A stretch of DNA of 64,000 bases, taken from positions 283,793 to 347,792 of the forward strand of contig CAJNDS010002598.1 of NCBI GenBank assembly GCA_905221605.1. The letters are read 5' to 3'. The stretch comes from Symbiodinium natans. Taxonomy: Eukaryota > Sar > Dinophyceae > Suessiales > Symbiodiniaceae. Shown here piece after piece: positions 50,868 to 58,789 of the stretch. The position numbers and the translations under genes were made by a program. Within the stretch, counting starts at the first letter, position 1, and each line of letters opens with the position of its first letter. Below the pieces are notes generated by a model. That model saw nothing but the letters and a program-made list of their open reading frames with translations, was not told the origin of the DNA and searched no databases.

Positions 50868-51385
50868 CAAGGGTTTAGTGTTTAAGGGGTTTGAGGGTGT
50901 GACGGTTTTCGGGATTTAGGGTTTTAGGGTTTAGGGTTTGCGTCTTGGAGTTTATGTTGGGTTGGGGTTGTCGGTTTTTGTGGTGAGAGAGCTTGCAATC
51001 AGCAAGGCTAGTGGTAGTTGGGCCAAGCTTGGTCCTGATGCACAGTTATTAGAGGGTTTAGGGTTTGCCACTTGTAATCCCTAAGCCCTAAATGAAGGCA
51101 AGCCTCTCAAAAGGGTGGAATAAACCCTGAACCCTACAACCCCAATAAAGGGTTTAGGGTTTAGGGTTTGGGGGTCTTTGTGGTGCTTTACTGTAACTTT
51201 AGATCCTTAGCCTTTTTGGGGTTATTGGGTTTCTTAAGAAGCCAGCTAAAAATTTAATTTTTAGCTACCCCCCTAAGTGCAGCCAAGGGATTGGGGTTCG
51301 GAGTGAGAGCCGAGGCAAAGCCGAAAAAGGAGGAGGATGCTGCATCCGTTGCTGCCAGAGCCAACCTCGACATCTTCGCAGTGGA

Positions 51386-51425
<40 letters not shown>

Positions 51426-51983
51426 TTCCCCAGACCCTACTGTAGACCCTACTGTAGACCCTAGACCCTAAACCCTAACCCAAAAACCCCTTTACGCCCC
51501 GAACCCCCTAAGTTTCTCAACCCTGAAACCCTATCCCCTGAATATCTATACTTATAGGCATGAGTTTTCATACCTGCCTTACTTGAAGGGTGTGGAACTT
51601 GAGGTCAAAACCATCAGGGTGTGGTTCAGTTTGAAATGGCGGGGGGGGGGAGGGGGGAGCGGGGGCTGAATAATGATGAGCCCTTTTTGTGGGCAACCTA
51701 ATCTGTGAGAAATATGTTTCAATAGAGTCCGACAAAAAAGGAGATACAAATTCAACAAAAAAGGACATACAAACATAAATAAACAAGTTCCCAAGAAGTT
51801 GTACAAAAAAACAAATATGTATGTCTATAGTCAAGAGCAGCAGTCCCTATGTTTAGGTAGAGCTGAAGGGGACTTTGCGGTCTTTGCCTGTGGTTCTTAG
51901 GCTCCGTGTGTTCGCAGGACGTTAAAGGCTGTGGCTAAGTTGTAACACACATATCTGTATATATGTATATGTATGTATGTACG

Positions 51984-52031
<48 letters not shown>

Positions 52032-52032
52032 G

Positions 52033-52070
<38 letters not shown>

Positions 52071-54444
52071 TTTGGTGTATGTATATACACACGCTATACC
52101 AAGTAGCCTGCGCTTGCAGGATGTGAACGACATCGGCGACGGCGAGCCGCTGTACGCGAACTTTGAGCCCGTGGACTGGGCACTGCTGCCCTCCTTGCAA
52201 CTTATAAAGGGGCTACAGGTTTAGGGTTTAGGGTCTAGGGTCTAGGGTTTAGGGTTTAGGGTTTAGGGTTTAGGGTTTAGGGTTTAGGGCAAGGGGCTAC
52301 ATCGAGAGCCGAACTTCTTGCTTCAGAAGCTTTCTTGACACAAAGTTCCACCGTTTTTCTTCTGGAGTGGCTTGCTGGCGTAGCTGAATGTGTGATATCA
52401 GAGAGTCATTCTCAGGGGTTGAAAATCGTAAGAAGGTGTAGCTGCGCAGCTCCCAGTACTAGAGGCCCCAAACCCCAAACCCCAAACCCCAAACCCCAAA
52501 CCCCAAACCCCAAACCCCAAACCCCAAACCCCAAACCCCAAACCCCAAACCCCAAACCCCAACCCCCCAACCCCAAACCCCAAACCCCAAACCCCAAACC
52601 CCAAACCCCAAACCCCAAACCCCAAACCCCAAACTCCAACCCCAAACCCCAAACCCCAAACCAACCCCAAAAACCCCAAACCCCAAACCCCAAACCCTAA
52701 ACCCTAAACCCTAAACCCTACACCCTAAACCCTAAACCCTAAACCCTAAACCCTAAACCCTAAACCCTCTCAATCCTAAACCTCAGACCCATACAAAAGA
52801 GACCGGGCCCCAGAATTTCGATCCTGCCTGCCATACAAGCCCCGAAACGGCGTAGGTTTTTTTTGTTTAGGGTTATTTAGGGTTATAAGGGTTTAGGGTT
52901 TAGACCCTAAACCCTAAACCCTAAACCCTAAACCGTTTGGGGTTTAGGCTTTAGGGCTTAGGTGCTCCTGCTACATTTGATGCGTTCCAGAGACAAGAAA
53001 GGTTGCAGCTTCGATACGAGCTGCATCTGCTGCAGGAGATCCTCGCCAGGATAAGGTTTAGGGTTTAGGGTTAAGGTTTAGGCTTTAGGGTTTAGGGTTT
53101 GGGGTTTAGGGTTTAGGGTTTGGGTTTTGGGGTTTGGGGTTTGGGGTTTGGGGTTTAGGGCTACCAGGGTTTTGGGTCTTGAGATAGACCAGGTGATAGT
53201 CCTAGGCTTTAGGCAAAAGAGCCATGGGGTAACCAGGCTCCTCCGAGGTTCGTGATGTAGAACTCGAAAATCAGGTACCCTATCTCGACGTTTTTTATGG
53301 GGATATTTAAAGCACTTCATTCCCTGATTCACTGTGAAGATTAAGGTTTAGGTTTAGGGTTTAGGTTTAGGTTTAGGGTTTAGGGTTTCGGGTTTAGGGT
53401 TTAGGGCTTCGGGGTTTATATAGGGGCTTCGGGCTTTAGGGGCGTGGGTTTCAATTCTGATTCACTATGAAGACCAGAAAAGAAGGGGGAACATCCCAAC
53501 CTATACTTCCAGTGACTGCAGGGCACGACGCATAGGTCTCTGGAAGTATAGGGAAGCCCATGGAAAAGCAGCCAGAGACCCCAAACCCTAACCTGGATTC
53601 CTTATATCTTCCAGACTGCTGGCCCCAGATCTCAGCACCCTAAACCCTAAACCCTAAACCCTCAACACCCCAGATCCGTAAGCAGAGATCCTTGCCCAAT
53701 TGGTGTTTGGGGTTGAGCGCTTTTTCTTGCTGCGGTGGTAGAGCCCAAAGCCTAAACCCCAAACCCTAAACCCCAAAACCCTAAACCCTAAATCTAAACC
53801 CCTAGACCCTACACCTTGAAACTACAAAAGCCTTTCCTCAGGGCCTTCAAGCGGGACGTGGATGACGAGGATCGAAAGCTGATCCCCGAGCCACATCTGT
53901 CCTACTACTACAGCCGCCTGCTTTGGAATTGAGGCATATGCAGGCTGGCTCTAGGCTTCTACAAGGACTCTTGGCTCTGGGGGTTTAGGGTTTAGGGTTT
54001 GGGGGTTGGGGTTTAGAGTTTTTGCGTTTAGGCTTTCGGGGAAAAGTTGGCTTCTACGAAAGGTTTTGGAGGCAGTTTTGGGCGGGAGGCATTCACATGG
54101 CTTTCCTGTCCTGACTTGCACTCCGGCCTAGGCCTTGGGCCTTAGACCTTGCATGGGTTTGGGGTTTAGGCTTTAGGCTTTAGGGTTTAGGGGGGGCTGC
54201 CCCGCCCCAAGTCCAGAGCAATCCTGCGGGGGGTGGGGGTCTAGAAGCCCTGTCGAAAACGCGCCAGTCCCTTAAACCAAACCGCAACCCTATGTGAATC
54301 CCTAAGCCCTAAACCCCAAACGCTAAACCCTAAACCCTAAACCCTCGCGTGTCAGGTAAGTACTTTCGGAAGCAGCTGAGTCCTGGCGTCTTTGGGCAGA
54401 AGAACAACCTGGAGCCTCGGTTGCACTACCCGGTTCACTTCTAG
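25930..54444 (+). CDS. hnRNP-U-like SPRY-domain protein, about 38 tiny exons
   Basis: Predicted nuclear RNA-associated protein. A SPRY domain is followed by a [17 protein letters not shown] segment, an acidic Lys/Glu-rich coiled-coil-like middle, and a C-terminal region with [14 protein letters not shown] and HLSYYYSR...KYFRKQL. I recognise this arrangement from dinoflagellate hnRNP-U-like proteins by recall, not by search. About 2.0 kb of coding sequence (about 670 codons) is spread over 28.5 kb; mean exon about 53 nt. The stop is TAG at 54442-54444. Exon coordinates are in the three block entries below. The first exon may lie upstream (candidate ATG at 25174). Donors: about 21 GC, 7 GT, 3 GA, 6 unresolved. 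Every intron contains telomere-type repeats. Confidence 0.86.
26206..26520. repeat. GTGCGTGG octamer minisatellite grading into (TG)n
   Basis: Irregular GTGCGTGC/GTCC units to about 26280, then about 22 copies of GTGCGTGG (about 26281-26459), GTGG units, then (GT)n to 26520. It sits in the first recognised intron of the SPRY gene. The long open frames over it encode only C/V/R/G or H/T/P low-complexity peptides. Confidence 0.95.
26908..27013. mobile_element. MITE-like element, family A, copy 2
   Basis: TTGGGATGTTAACCCC ... GGGGGAGCATCCCAA inverted ends, with a central G-run. Same family as 2769-2873. Confidence 0.75.
28473..28580. mobile_element. MITE-like element, family C, copy 2
   Basis: TAGCCCAGTGGTGCCC ... 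GGTTGCTGGGCTA inverted ends. Same family as 16180-16279. Confidence 0.75.
30889..30989. mobile_element. MITE-like element, family D (TTGGAGTA inverted ends)
   Basis: Starts TTGGAGTACTC and ends GGGTCTACCCCAAA. The interior contains TTCTGGTTTCTTAT, TAGCTACC and AGTATAT. Relatives at 32783-32872, 42643-42782, about 39876-39912 (partial) and 23921-23963 (partial). Confidence 0.65.
32783..32872. mobile_element. MITE-like element, family D, copy 2
   Basis: TTGGAGTACTATACTT ... GGGTCTACTCCAA; the outer TTGGAGTA and TACTCCAA are perfect inverted repeats. Confidence 0.75.
33766..33805. repeat. Locally homogeneous CCCTAGA variant block inside a CCCTAAA array
   Basis: Five to six tandem CCCTAGA copies are flanked on both sides by CCCTAAA copies. 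The single variant spread as a block, as expected from unequal exchange or slippage within the array. Confidence 0.9.
34722..34746. repeat. TAGGGCG variant heptamer block
   Basis: Four tandem TAGGGCG copies follow directly on a TTTAGGG array (34662-34714), a second example of local variant homogenisation. Confidence 0.85.
35037..35373. repeat. (CCCTATAAA)n nonamer array
   Basis: About 36 copies of a 9-bp unit, CCCTATAAA, with CCCTATAAG, CCCTACAAA and CCCCATAAA variants. It looks like the telomeric heptamer with an inserted TA. The 9-bp period keeps frames open in both directions (NPI repeats and GFI repeats), which I regard as artefacts. In the SPRY-gene intron 34620-36219. Confidence 0.95.
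36540..36995. repeat. Mixed CCCTAAA/CCCCAAA array preceding an exon
   Basis: About 450 bp of intermixed CCCTAAA and CCCCAAA heptamers ending at the acceptor of the exon at 36998. Demonstrates C-for-T variants spread through one array. Confidence 0.9.
40581..40858 (+). other. Unexplained GC-rich, coding-like island in intron 19
   Basis: One plus-strand frame from about 40674 reads [20 protein letters not shown], then about 30 further residues containing [16 protein letters not shown]. It lacks the telomeric repeats that surround it and has codon-like composition. The flanking orientation is opposite to that of true exons (TTTAGGG before, CCCTAAA after). Inclusion is not needed, since the exons at 39749-39772 and 41010-41060 already join in phase. 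Possibly a gene fragment or an alternative exon. Confidence 0.4.
41587..41684. repeat. (CCCCTAAA)n octamer array
   Basis: About 12 uniform copies of CCCCTAAA, an 8-bp variant of the telomeric unit, near the donor side of the intron after exon 41455-41484. Confidence 0.95.
42643..42782. mobile_element. MITE-like element, family D, copy 3 (with internal duplication)
   Basis: Starts TTGGAGTACCATACTT and ends GGGTCTACTCC. The interior carries a repeated TACGGCTACT/TACAGCTACT plus GTATATA segment, making it longer than its relatives. Confidence 0.65.
43752..43866. mobile_element. Inverted-repeat element (ACGGGGGTTTACGAGAATAAGG)
   Basis: TACGGGGGTTTACGAGAATA is answered by related GGTACCCCCAAATTTCGG at the other end. 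A relative in opposite orientation lies at about 47585-47700. Boundaries approximate. Confidence 0.5.
45075..45188. mobile_element. MITE-like element, family B, copy 3
   Basis: CTAGGATGCCCAGTA and TACTGGGCAGCCTAG ends, flanked by A-runs. Same family as 15901-16014. Confidence 0.85.
45709..45814. mobile_element. MITE-like element, family A, copy 3
   Basis: TTGGAATGTCCCCCTTATAC ... GTATAAGGGATGTTCCAA inverted ends with a central C-run. Confidence 0.8.
49320..49420. mobile_element. MITE-like element, family C, copy 3
   Basis: AGCCCAGTGGTACC ... GGCTACTGGGCTA inverted ends. Confidence 0.75.
51187..51292. mobile_element. Dispersed repeat shared with 22975-23095
   Basis: The two copies share ACTGTAACTTTAGATCCTTA (ACCGTAAC in the other), TTATTGGGTTTCTTAA, TTTTAGCTACC and AAGTGCAGCCAAG over about 105 bp. 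No clear terminal inverted repeat; probably a short non-autonomous element. Confidence 0.6.
51388..51424. repeat. C homopolymer tract directly after a donor site
   Basis: A C-run of over 30 nt begins within a few bases of the GC donor at 51387. Similar long C or G runs occur at 2024-2042, 31167-31187, 34858-34874, 48518-48540 and 50843-50866. Confidence 0.9.
51955..52070. repeat. (GTATAT)n microsatellite
   Basis: About 110 bp of GTATAT/GTATGT units ending about 50 nt before the exon at 52120. Confidence 0.95.
52466..52695. repeat. (CCCCAAA)n heptamer array
   Basis: About 32 copies of CCCCAAA, one substitution away from the telomeric heptamer, passing directly into CCCTAAA at 52695. The complementary variant TTTGGGG is common near 29470-29640. 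Confidence 0.95.
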
Positions 54445-55269
54445 GGTTCAAGGGTTCAGGGTTTAAGGTTGAGGGGTTTAGGGGTTTCAGGGATCAGGGT
54501 GGTGGCTTTGGTGTGTTAGGGGTTTGGGGCAGGTTCTGGCACACGACACCTACGTAAACCCTAAACCCTAAACCCTAAACCGATCGTCCCTTTTCCTTGT
54601 CTGACTCCGACATCATTGGATGTCGCACGACTGTTGGGTTCATGCCGACTGAGCCCGACATAGGCTAAGGCGTCAGGGCTGAGGGCTGTCAGGCGTTCAG
54701 GCTTCAGGGTTTGGATGTCCCCCTTATCCTGACAGTCCTTCATAGGGGTTATAGTACCCCCCCCCCCTTATTGAAATCCCATTAGAAATTAAGGACCGTG
54801 AGTATAAGGGGGAACATCCCAAGTCTAGGGCTTCATAAGGAGTCCACTCCCCATTAGTCGCTGAGCTGCTCCCCCCGAGGTTGGAACGTGCAGAACCTCT
54901 CAACCCCAGGACCCCTCGCAAATTCCCGAGGGCTCAGGGCTCAGGGGTTTTGAGTTGCGGCGTTTTGAACGTTTTAGGCTTCCTTTTTTTTAAAGCCCTG
55001 ACGCCCTCTCAACTTTGAATTGGGCCAAAGCCTGTCTCAGGAGTTGATCGCCCACATCAAGGACGTGGCTACCTGGGCAGCATGTACGGATGCGTGGATT
55101 CATGCACTGCGTTCGGCCGTGTTCTAATTGGTGGCCCACTTGAAGTCCCCAGTAGCCAAAGGCTCCGCAATGTAATGGGCACCACAAATTGGCCATTATT
55201 TCGCAACCCTTCAACCCCCCCCCCCAATTTTTGACGCAATCCCCGGCCCTTAGAGGGAATCCTAGGGTT
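54445..55269. other. Region between the SPRY gene and the LTR element
   Basis: Contains degenerate TTTAGGG, a CCCTAAA run (54555-54580), the family A element at 54711-54832 and about 400 bp of unique sequence without a convincing gene. Ends in CCTAGGGTTTAGGG at the LTR boundary. Confidence 0.6.
54711..54832. mobile_element. MITE-like element, family A, copy 4
   Basis: TTGGATGTCCCCCTTATCCT ... AGTATAAGGGGGAACATCCC AA; a long imperfect inverted repeat with a central C-run. Lies just beyond the end of the SPRY gene. Confidence 0.75.
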
Positions 55270-55274
55270 TAGGG

Positions 55275-55480
55275 TACGGGGGCAACCGAAAGGGGGAGGG
55301 AACCAACCCCAACAGTCGCCAGAGATTTCACCCTGAACCAACCAGCAAACAACAGGAACTCAAAACTTCTTTTTGCTACCAGGCGCATGGCCCAGTCTTG
55401 AGCCATGAAGATCAACAGGTACATTGACCCTTCAACTTTCAACACCAACTCCTTTCTACAATACCAACTGCAGCTCCGCA
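55275..55480 (-). repeat. 3' LTR (206 bp)
   Basis: Minus-strand sequence begins TGCGGAGCTGCAGTTGG and ends GGTTGCCCCCGTA. Identical in length to the copy at 63738-63943 and different at about six positions. The ORFs seen across it are the LTR itself and are not genes. Confidence 0.95.
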
Positions 55481-55490
55481 CTCCCCCTGT
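55481..55490 (-). other. Polypurine tract
   Basis: On the minus strand ACAGGGGGAG lies immediately before the TG of the 3' LTR, the standard position for the plus-strand primer of an LTR element. Confidence 0.85.
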
Positions 55491-55850
55491 CCTAGGATTT
55501 CCTAGGACACATTGGAGGTGCAGATCTTTGGCCAAAAACTGCCATTAGGGCAGCAGCCAGCTGCCTGAAATGCACATTATGGTTTTACGTCATCCAGGAC
55601 GAATTTATAGCACATTGGCTAAACCCATTAACCACAGAGAATCTTGTTTCACCATGATCCTCTTGTCATTGAAGACTCTTCGGTCTTCTTCACCACGAAC
55701 CGTGGTCTTCGCTACGCAAAAAGCTACTGACTTCTACTATCAGGGATTTCCATACCCTTAATAGTAACCACCGCATTTTCAGCACATTGGCTGTTCCAGC
55801 GCACCTGTCTTCTGAAAGAGAAAAACCATCCCTTCATCCATACCATCCAG
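55491..55850 (-). other. LTR element 3' untranslated segment
   Basis: Between the ORF5 stop and the polypurine tract. Plus-strand open frame 55570-55761 has no recognisable motif and is antisense to the element. Nothing further identified. Confidence 0.6.
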
Positions 55851-56357
55851 TCACTTCTTCTTCCGATGGGTATCGATACTGAGGTGAAGTCGCAGCAGAA
55901 CATACTCTAGGTCCGACACTGTAAGAACAGGATCCTGCACGCACCTTTGAATTGAGGATACCAATCCCTCTCTCTTCGCGTCCTCAATCGCTTGGCAAGA
56001 TTGACCCAGCTCTGCACCCACAGCGGTAGACGCTTGCGCATCCACATCAGAGGAACGATCCTTTTCCTCAGGACCTTTCACCACTACCACCTCTTCCTTC
56101 TTGGGGCTTGAACTTTTCTCCTTCTTCTTCGTCTTTCCCACGACGCTTGACTTTGTGCGCATTCTCGAAGAGGCTTTTTCCCCTGCAGAAACCACCGCAT
56201 TGGATGATGATCCACCCTTCTCAATGATCGCCGGCATCTTCTTCGGCTTTGGAACCATGAGAGTATAAGGATCCTCGCTAGCTGCAGTTTTCCTCTTCTT
56301 TTTGACCTTTTTCACCTCTTCCTCAACGGCAACATCCGTCTCCGAAGTTTCAACCAC
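55851..56357 (-). CDS. LTR element ORF5: lysine-rich C-terminal segment (168 aa)
   Basis: Begins at GTG with no ATG. The frame is open back to about 56430, so the true start is probably a -1 slip from ORF4. Very Lys/Ser/Glu-rich (EEEVKKVKKKRKTAA, KKKEKSSSPKKEE), with a more hydrophobic end (LEYVLLRLHLSIDTHRKKK). No integrase or RT motif. Followed by 360 bp without coding signal, then the PPT and 3' LTR. Confidence 0.65.
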   Translation of the reverse strand: MVETSETDVAVEEEVKKVKKKRKTAASEDPYTLMVPKPKKMPAIIEKGGSSSNAVVSAGEKASSRMRTKSSVVGKTKKKEKSSSPKKEEVVVVKGPEEKDRSSDVDAQASTAVGAELGQSCQAIEDAKREGLVSSIQRCVQDPVLTVSDLEYVLLRLHLSIDTHRKKK

Positions 56358-56395
56358 CTCCTTTTCGGCAGGAATATCCTTGCTGGACTCCCTTT

Positions 56396-58789
56396 CTAGG
56401 GACCTCTTTTTCCCCTTTTGGGATCTCTCTCTTCTTCAACATTGGCTCGCTCAAACCATATCCTCAGGTCATTGACCCATTCTTCCACCTCCGCCAGCGA
56501 AACCTCATACGACTTCACTATTTCGTGAAGTTCCAGTGTAGACAACATACCAGTGGTCCATGAGCACCATTCTCTATCCATCAGTTCAGCGTCTCCCTTG
56601 AACTTCAGGAGTTTGAACACTGGGTCCGCCTCTGCACGAGCCAAATCTGACTTGCCATTGGACATAAATGAAATCGCCTCCATCAACAGTTCCACCATTT
56701 TGGTATCATCGTCATAACCCATGAAATCCTCCTCATCTTCATCGAACCGTTCAGGAGAGATCTCCTTTTCTCCACCTTTTGCACCAGAACTTCTCCTTGG
56801 ACCATCCCTTGGGGGCGTCCTTGGAGACCTTGGCCTCTGTTCATCCAGCGGATCACCATGCTCAAAGACACACTTGTCCCCGTAACGGCACTTCCCAGAC
56901 TGAGCAAACTGGATACACCTTACACCAGTTGCATCATGTGAAAACTTACACTCCTTTCCAGAGAAGCAGTGTCTCCCAGCCACATAGTACTTGCACCAAT
57001 ACGATTGCAGCACCACATCATCTTCTGAATGGATGAATTTGCAGTGTTCACCAAATTTGCAGCGATCTTTTCCCCTGCTGAACCAATAGCAGAAGCCTTT
57101 CTTCCTCTTCTCCAAGCGCTCCGCCTCGTACCGGTCCATAGGGCGATTCTGCTCTACATGAACATTGCCACGTACCTGAGAACTGCTCCCTTCACCCAAG
57201 GTGCTATCAGTATTTGATGCTTGGAGTACAGCTGGAAAACCTGGCCTTTGTCCTACCACCTTCATGATTGGTTTTCCGCCAGCTCCTGAGCCACGCTGAG
57301 ACGATCCAAAAACATTGAATATTTTCACGAAGGCCTTTCTAGTGCCGATCTTCTGCACCCTTTTGATTGGATGCTTCATTGCTCCAACCTTGCATCCAGA
57401 TACATTCAAACGACACAACCTCCTATACCCAGCTCTATATCCCTTTTTCCAAAGAGCCATAAGAATTCTAGAGGCAGTAACATTCGCCACCTCTACCTTT
57501 TCCAACTGTCCCTCACTTTCCGGAACAAACCCATCCAACCCATCCATATCTGAAGACCTTTCCATCTTTTTTGACACCACTTCGTCGAGGTAGTCTTCAG
57601 AGATCCAGGGTAAGTTCCTCTTAGAGGAAAAATCGTCACCATTGTCTGGTCCTTCACCAGGATACCCCTTCGTGCTGTCAAAGATCCTACCAGTCGTGCG
57701 GTCCTGCGTAGAGAAATCCCAGTTGGAAGCAACGCGAGAGTACACTGACCACAAGAACATCCTTGTGCCAGCCAATCTTGACGACCCACTGGATGTCTCC
57801 TCTTCTGGAGAAACTTCTGGCGCTTTGCCATCCCTTCCAGTGTCACCAATTGTCTCACCTCCAGCATCTTCAATGGGAATAGGGGATTCATCGATCCCTT
57901 GATCAAATACCGCATCTTCCTGTCCGAGAATCTCCAGCACCGTTGTTGAAGCATCCACTTCCTCATCAGCATCGTCGTCCATCCTGTTCCAGAGAACCTC
58001 CAATTGATCAGCGCATGTCGCCGCCTGAAGGAACTCCATCAATTGAGCCTTCCCGCGCTGCCAGAGAAATTCCGAATTCACCACTGACCCTTGGCCACCT
58101 AGGGTAAGGAACGGCGCAACCAATTTGAATTTGGCTACCCTTGCCATAAGTTCAACGTGAACTTCCATGCCTGGACTACGACTCCAATCGTAGGCAATTG
58201 CCTCCATAGCAGTTCCAAACTTATCAGTATTTCTGAATTCCCCTTCCAGACCAGGAGACAGCAATGCACCCATCACCGAGAGAGGATAATTTCCCACCGC
58301 TGGCAAGCACGGATTGTCATGGAACGAATGATGCAAATCACCATAATATCCTTGATCTCTCCTTTGAAAAAGGAGTGTCCCAGTCCCCAGCTGGGCATTC
58401 AATTCATCCACTTGAACCATTTCAGCACATATCCTCTGTGCTGCAGTCGCTATTGCCGGCCAGATGGTACGATCGGTCAAACCGCGACGCATAACCCAAT
58501 CAGTTGTTGGCGACTGAATCAGCGTTCGTGGATCATACACCATAACCACCATTGCACCATCATGCATTGACTGATCAGCATCGTCCTCCAGTGCCAGGTT
58601 CAAATCCTGTTCGCTTGCACCTTCGGATGACATGCTAATAACCAAATTTCGATCCATCTTATTGGACCCCTTCTGACAGTCCCTTTGCCCCACAGGCAAC
58701 TTGCCGACAGCAACCTTCCAATAAATCCGACTCAGAAGGCCTTTAATAAGCAATTGCTGAGGGTCCTTCTTCACCGGACGAACATCCAA
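56396..58789 (-). CDS. LTR element ORF4: second triple CCCH zinc-finger protein (797 aa)
   Basis: Starts at TTG with no nearby ATG; the frame is open upstream to about 58870, in -1 phase to ORF3. The first half has no recognised domain (IYWKVAVGKLPVGQRDC, later YDWSRSPGMEVHVELMARVA). The second half has three CCCH fingers: CYWFSRGKDRCKFGEHCKFI-H (C-x9-C-x5-C-x3-H), CKYYVAGRHCFSGKECKFSH and CIQFAQSGKCRYGDKCVFEH, at about 57045-57110, 56945-57000 and 56860-56925. It ends DPKRGKRGP. The last codons include G GGA AAA (a canonical slippery heptamer) leading in -1 to ORF5. Confidence 0.85.
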   Translation of the reverse strand: MDVRPVKKDPQQLLIKGLLSRIYWKVAVGKLPVGQRDCQKGSNKMDRNLVISMSSEGASEQDLNLALEDDADQSMHDGAMVVMVYDPRTLIQSPTTDWVMRRGLTDRTIWPAIATAAQRICAEMVQVDELNAQLGTGTLLFQRRDQGYYGDLHHSFHDNPCLPAVGNYPLSVMGALLSPGLEGEFRNTDKFGTAMEAIAYDWSRSPGMEVHVELMARVAKFKLVAPFLTLGGQGSVVNSEFLWQRGKAQLMEFLQAATCADQLEVLWNRMDDDADEEVDASTTVLEILGQEDAVFDQGIDESPIPIEDAGGETIGDTGRDGKAPEVSPEEETSSGSSRLAGTRMFLWSVYSRVASNWDFSTQDRTTGRIFDSTKGYPGEGPDNGDDFSSKRNLPWISEDYLDEVVSKKMERSSDMDGLDGFVPESEGQLEKVEVANVTASRILMALWKKGYRAGYRRLCRLNVSGCKVGAMKHPIKRVQKIGTRKAFVKIFNVFGSSQRGSGAGGKPIMKVVGQRPGFPAVLQASNTDSTLGEGSSSQVRGNVHVEQNRPMDRYEAERLEKRKKGFCYWFSRGKDRCKFGEHCKFIHSEDDVVLQSYWCKYYVAGRHCFSGKECKFSHDATGVRCIQFAQSGKCRYGDKCVFEHGDPLDEQRPRSPRTPPRDGPRRSSGAKGGEKEISPERFDEDEEDFMGYDDDTKMVELLMEAISFMSNGKSDLARAEADPVFKLLKFKGDAELMDREWCSWTTGMLSTLELHEIVKSYEVSLAEVEEWVNDLRIWFERANVEEERDPKRGKRGP

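Larger units (their letters stand above)
47275..54444 (+). other. SPRY gene exons 29-38: conserved C-terminal region
   Basis: Exons: 47275-47325 ([16 protein letters not shown]), 48266-48307 ([13 protein letters not shown]), 48962-49019 ([19 protein letters not shown]), 49529-49587 ([19 protein letters not shown]), 50200-50257 ([19 protein letters not shown]), 51315-51386 ([20 protein letters not shown]), 52120 to about 52186 ([20 protein letters not shown]), about 53003-53035 ([11 protein letters not shown]), 53842-53915 ([20 protein letters not shown]), 54356-54444 ([16 protein letters not shown], ending HYPVHF). The order matches the conserved C-terminus I recall for this family. The borders around 52186 and 53003 are ambiguous by a few bases. 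Confidence 0.85.

Noticed and set aside
52335-52700. [14 protein letters not shown] frame and antisense GVWGLGF frames
   Set aside because: Artefact of the CCCCAAA array; frames repeat with the heptamer over three codons sets.
55269-55535. Conserved 70-84-codon protein present twice (also 63690-63944)
   Set aside because: The similarity is the LTR direct repeat itself, not a gene pair.
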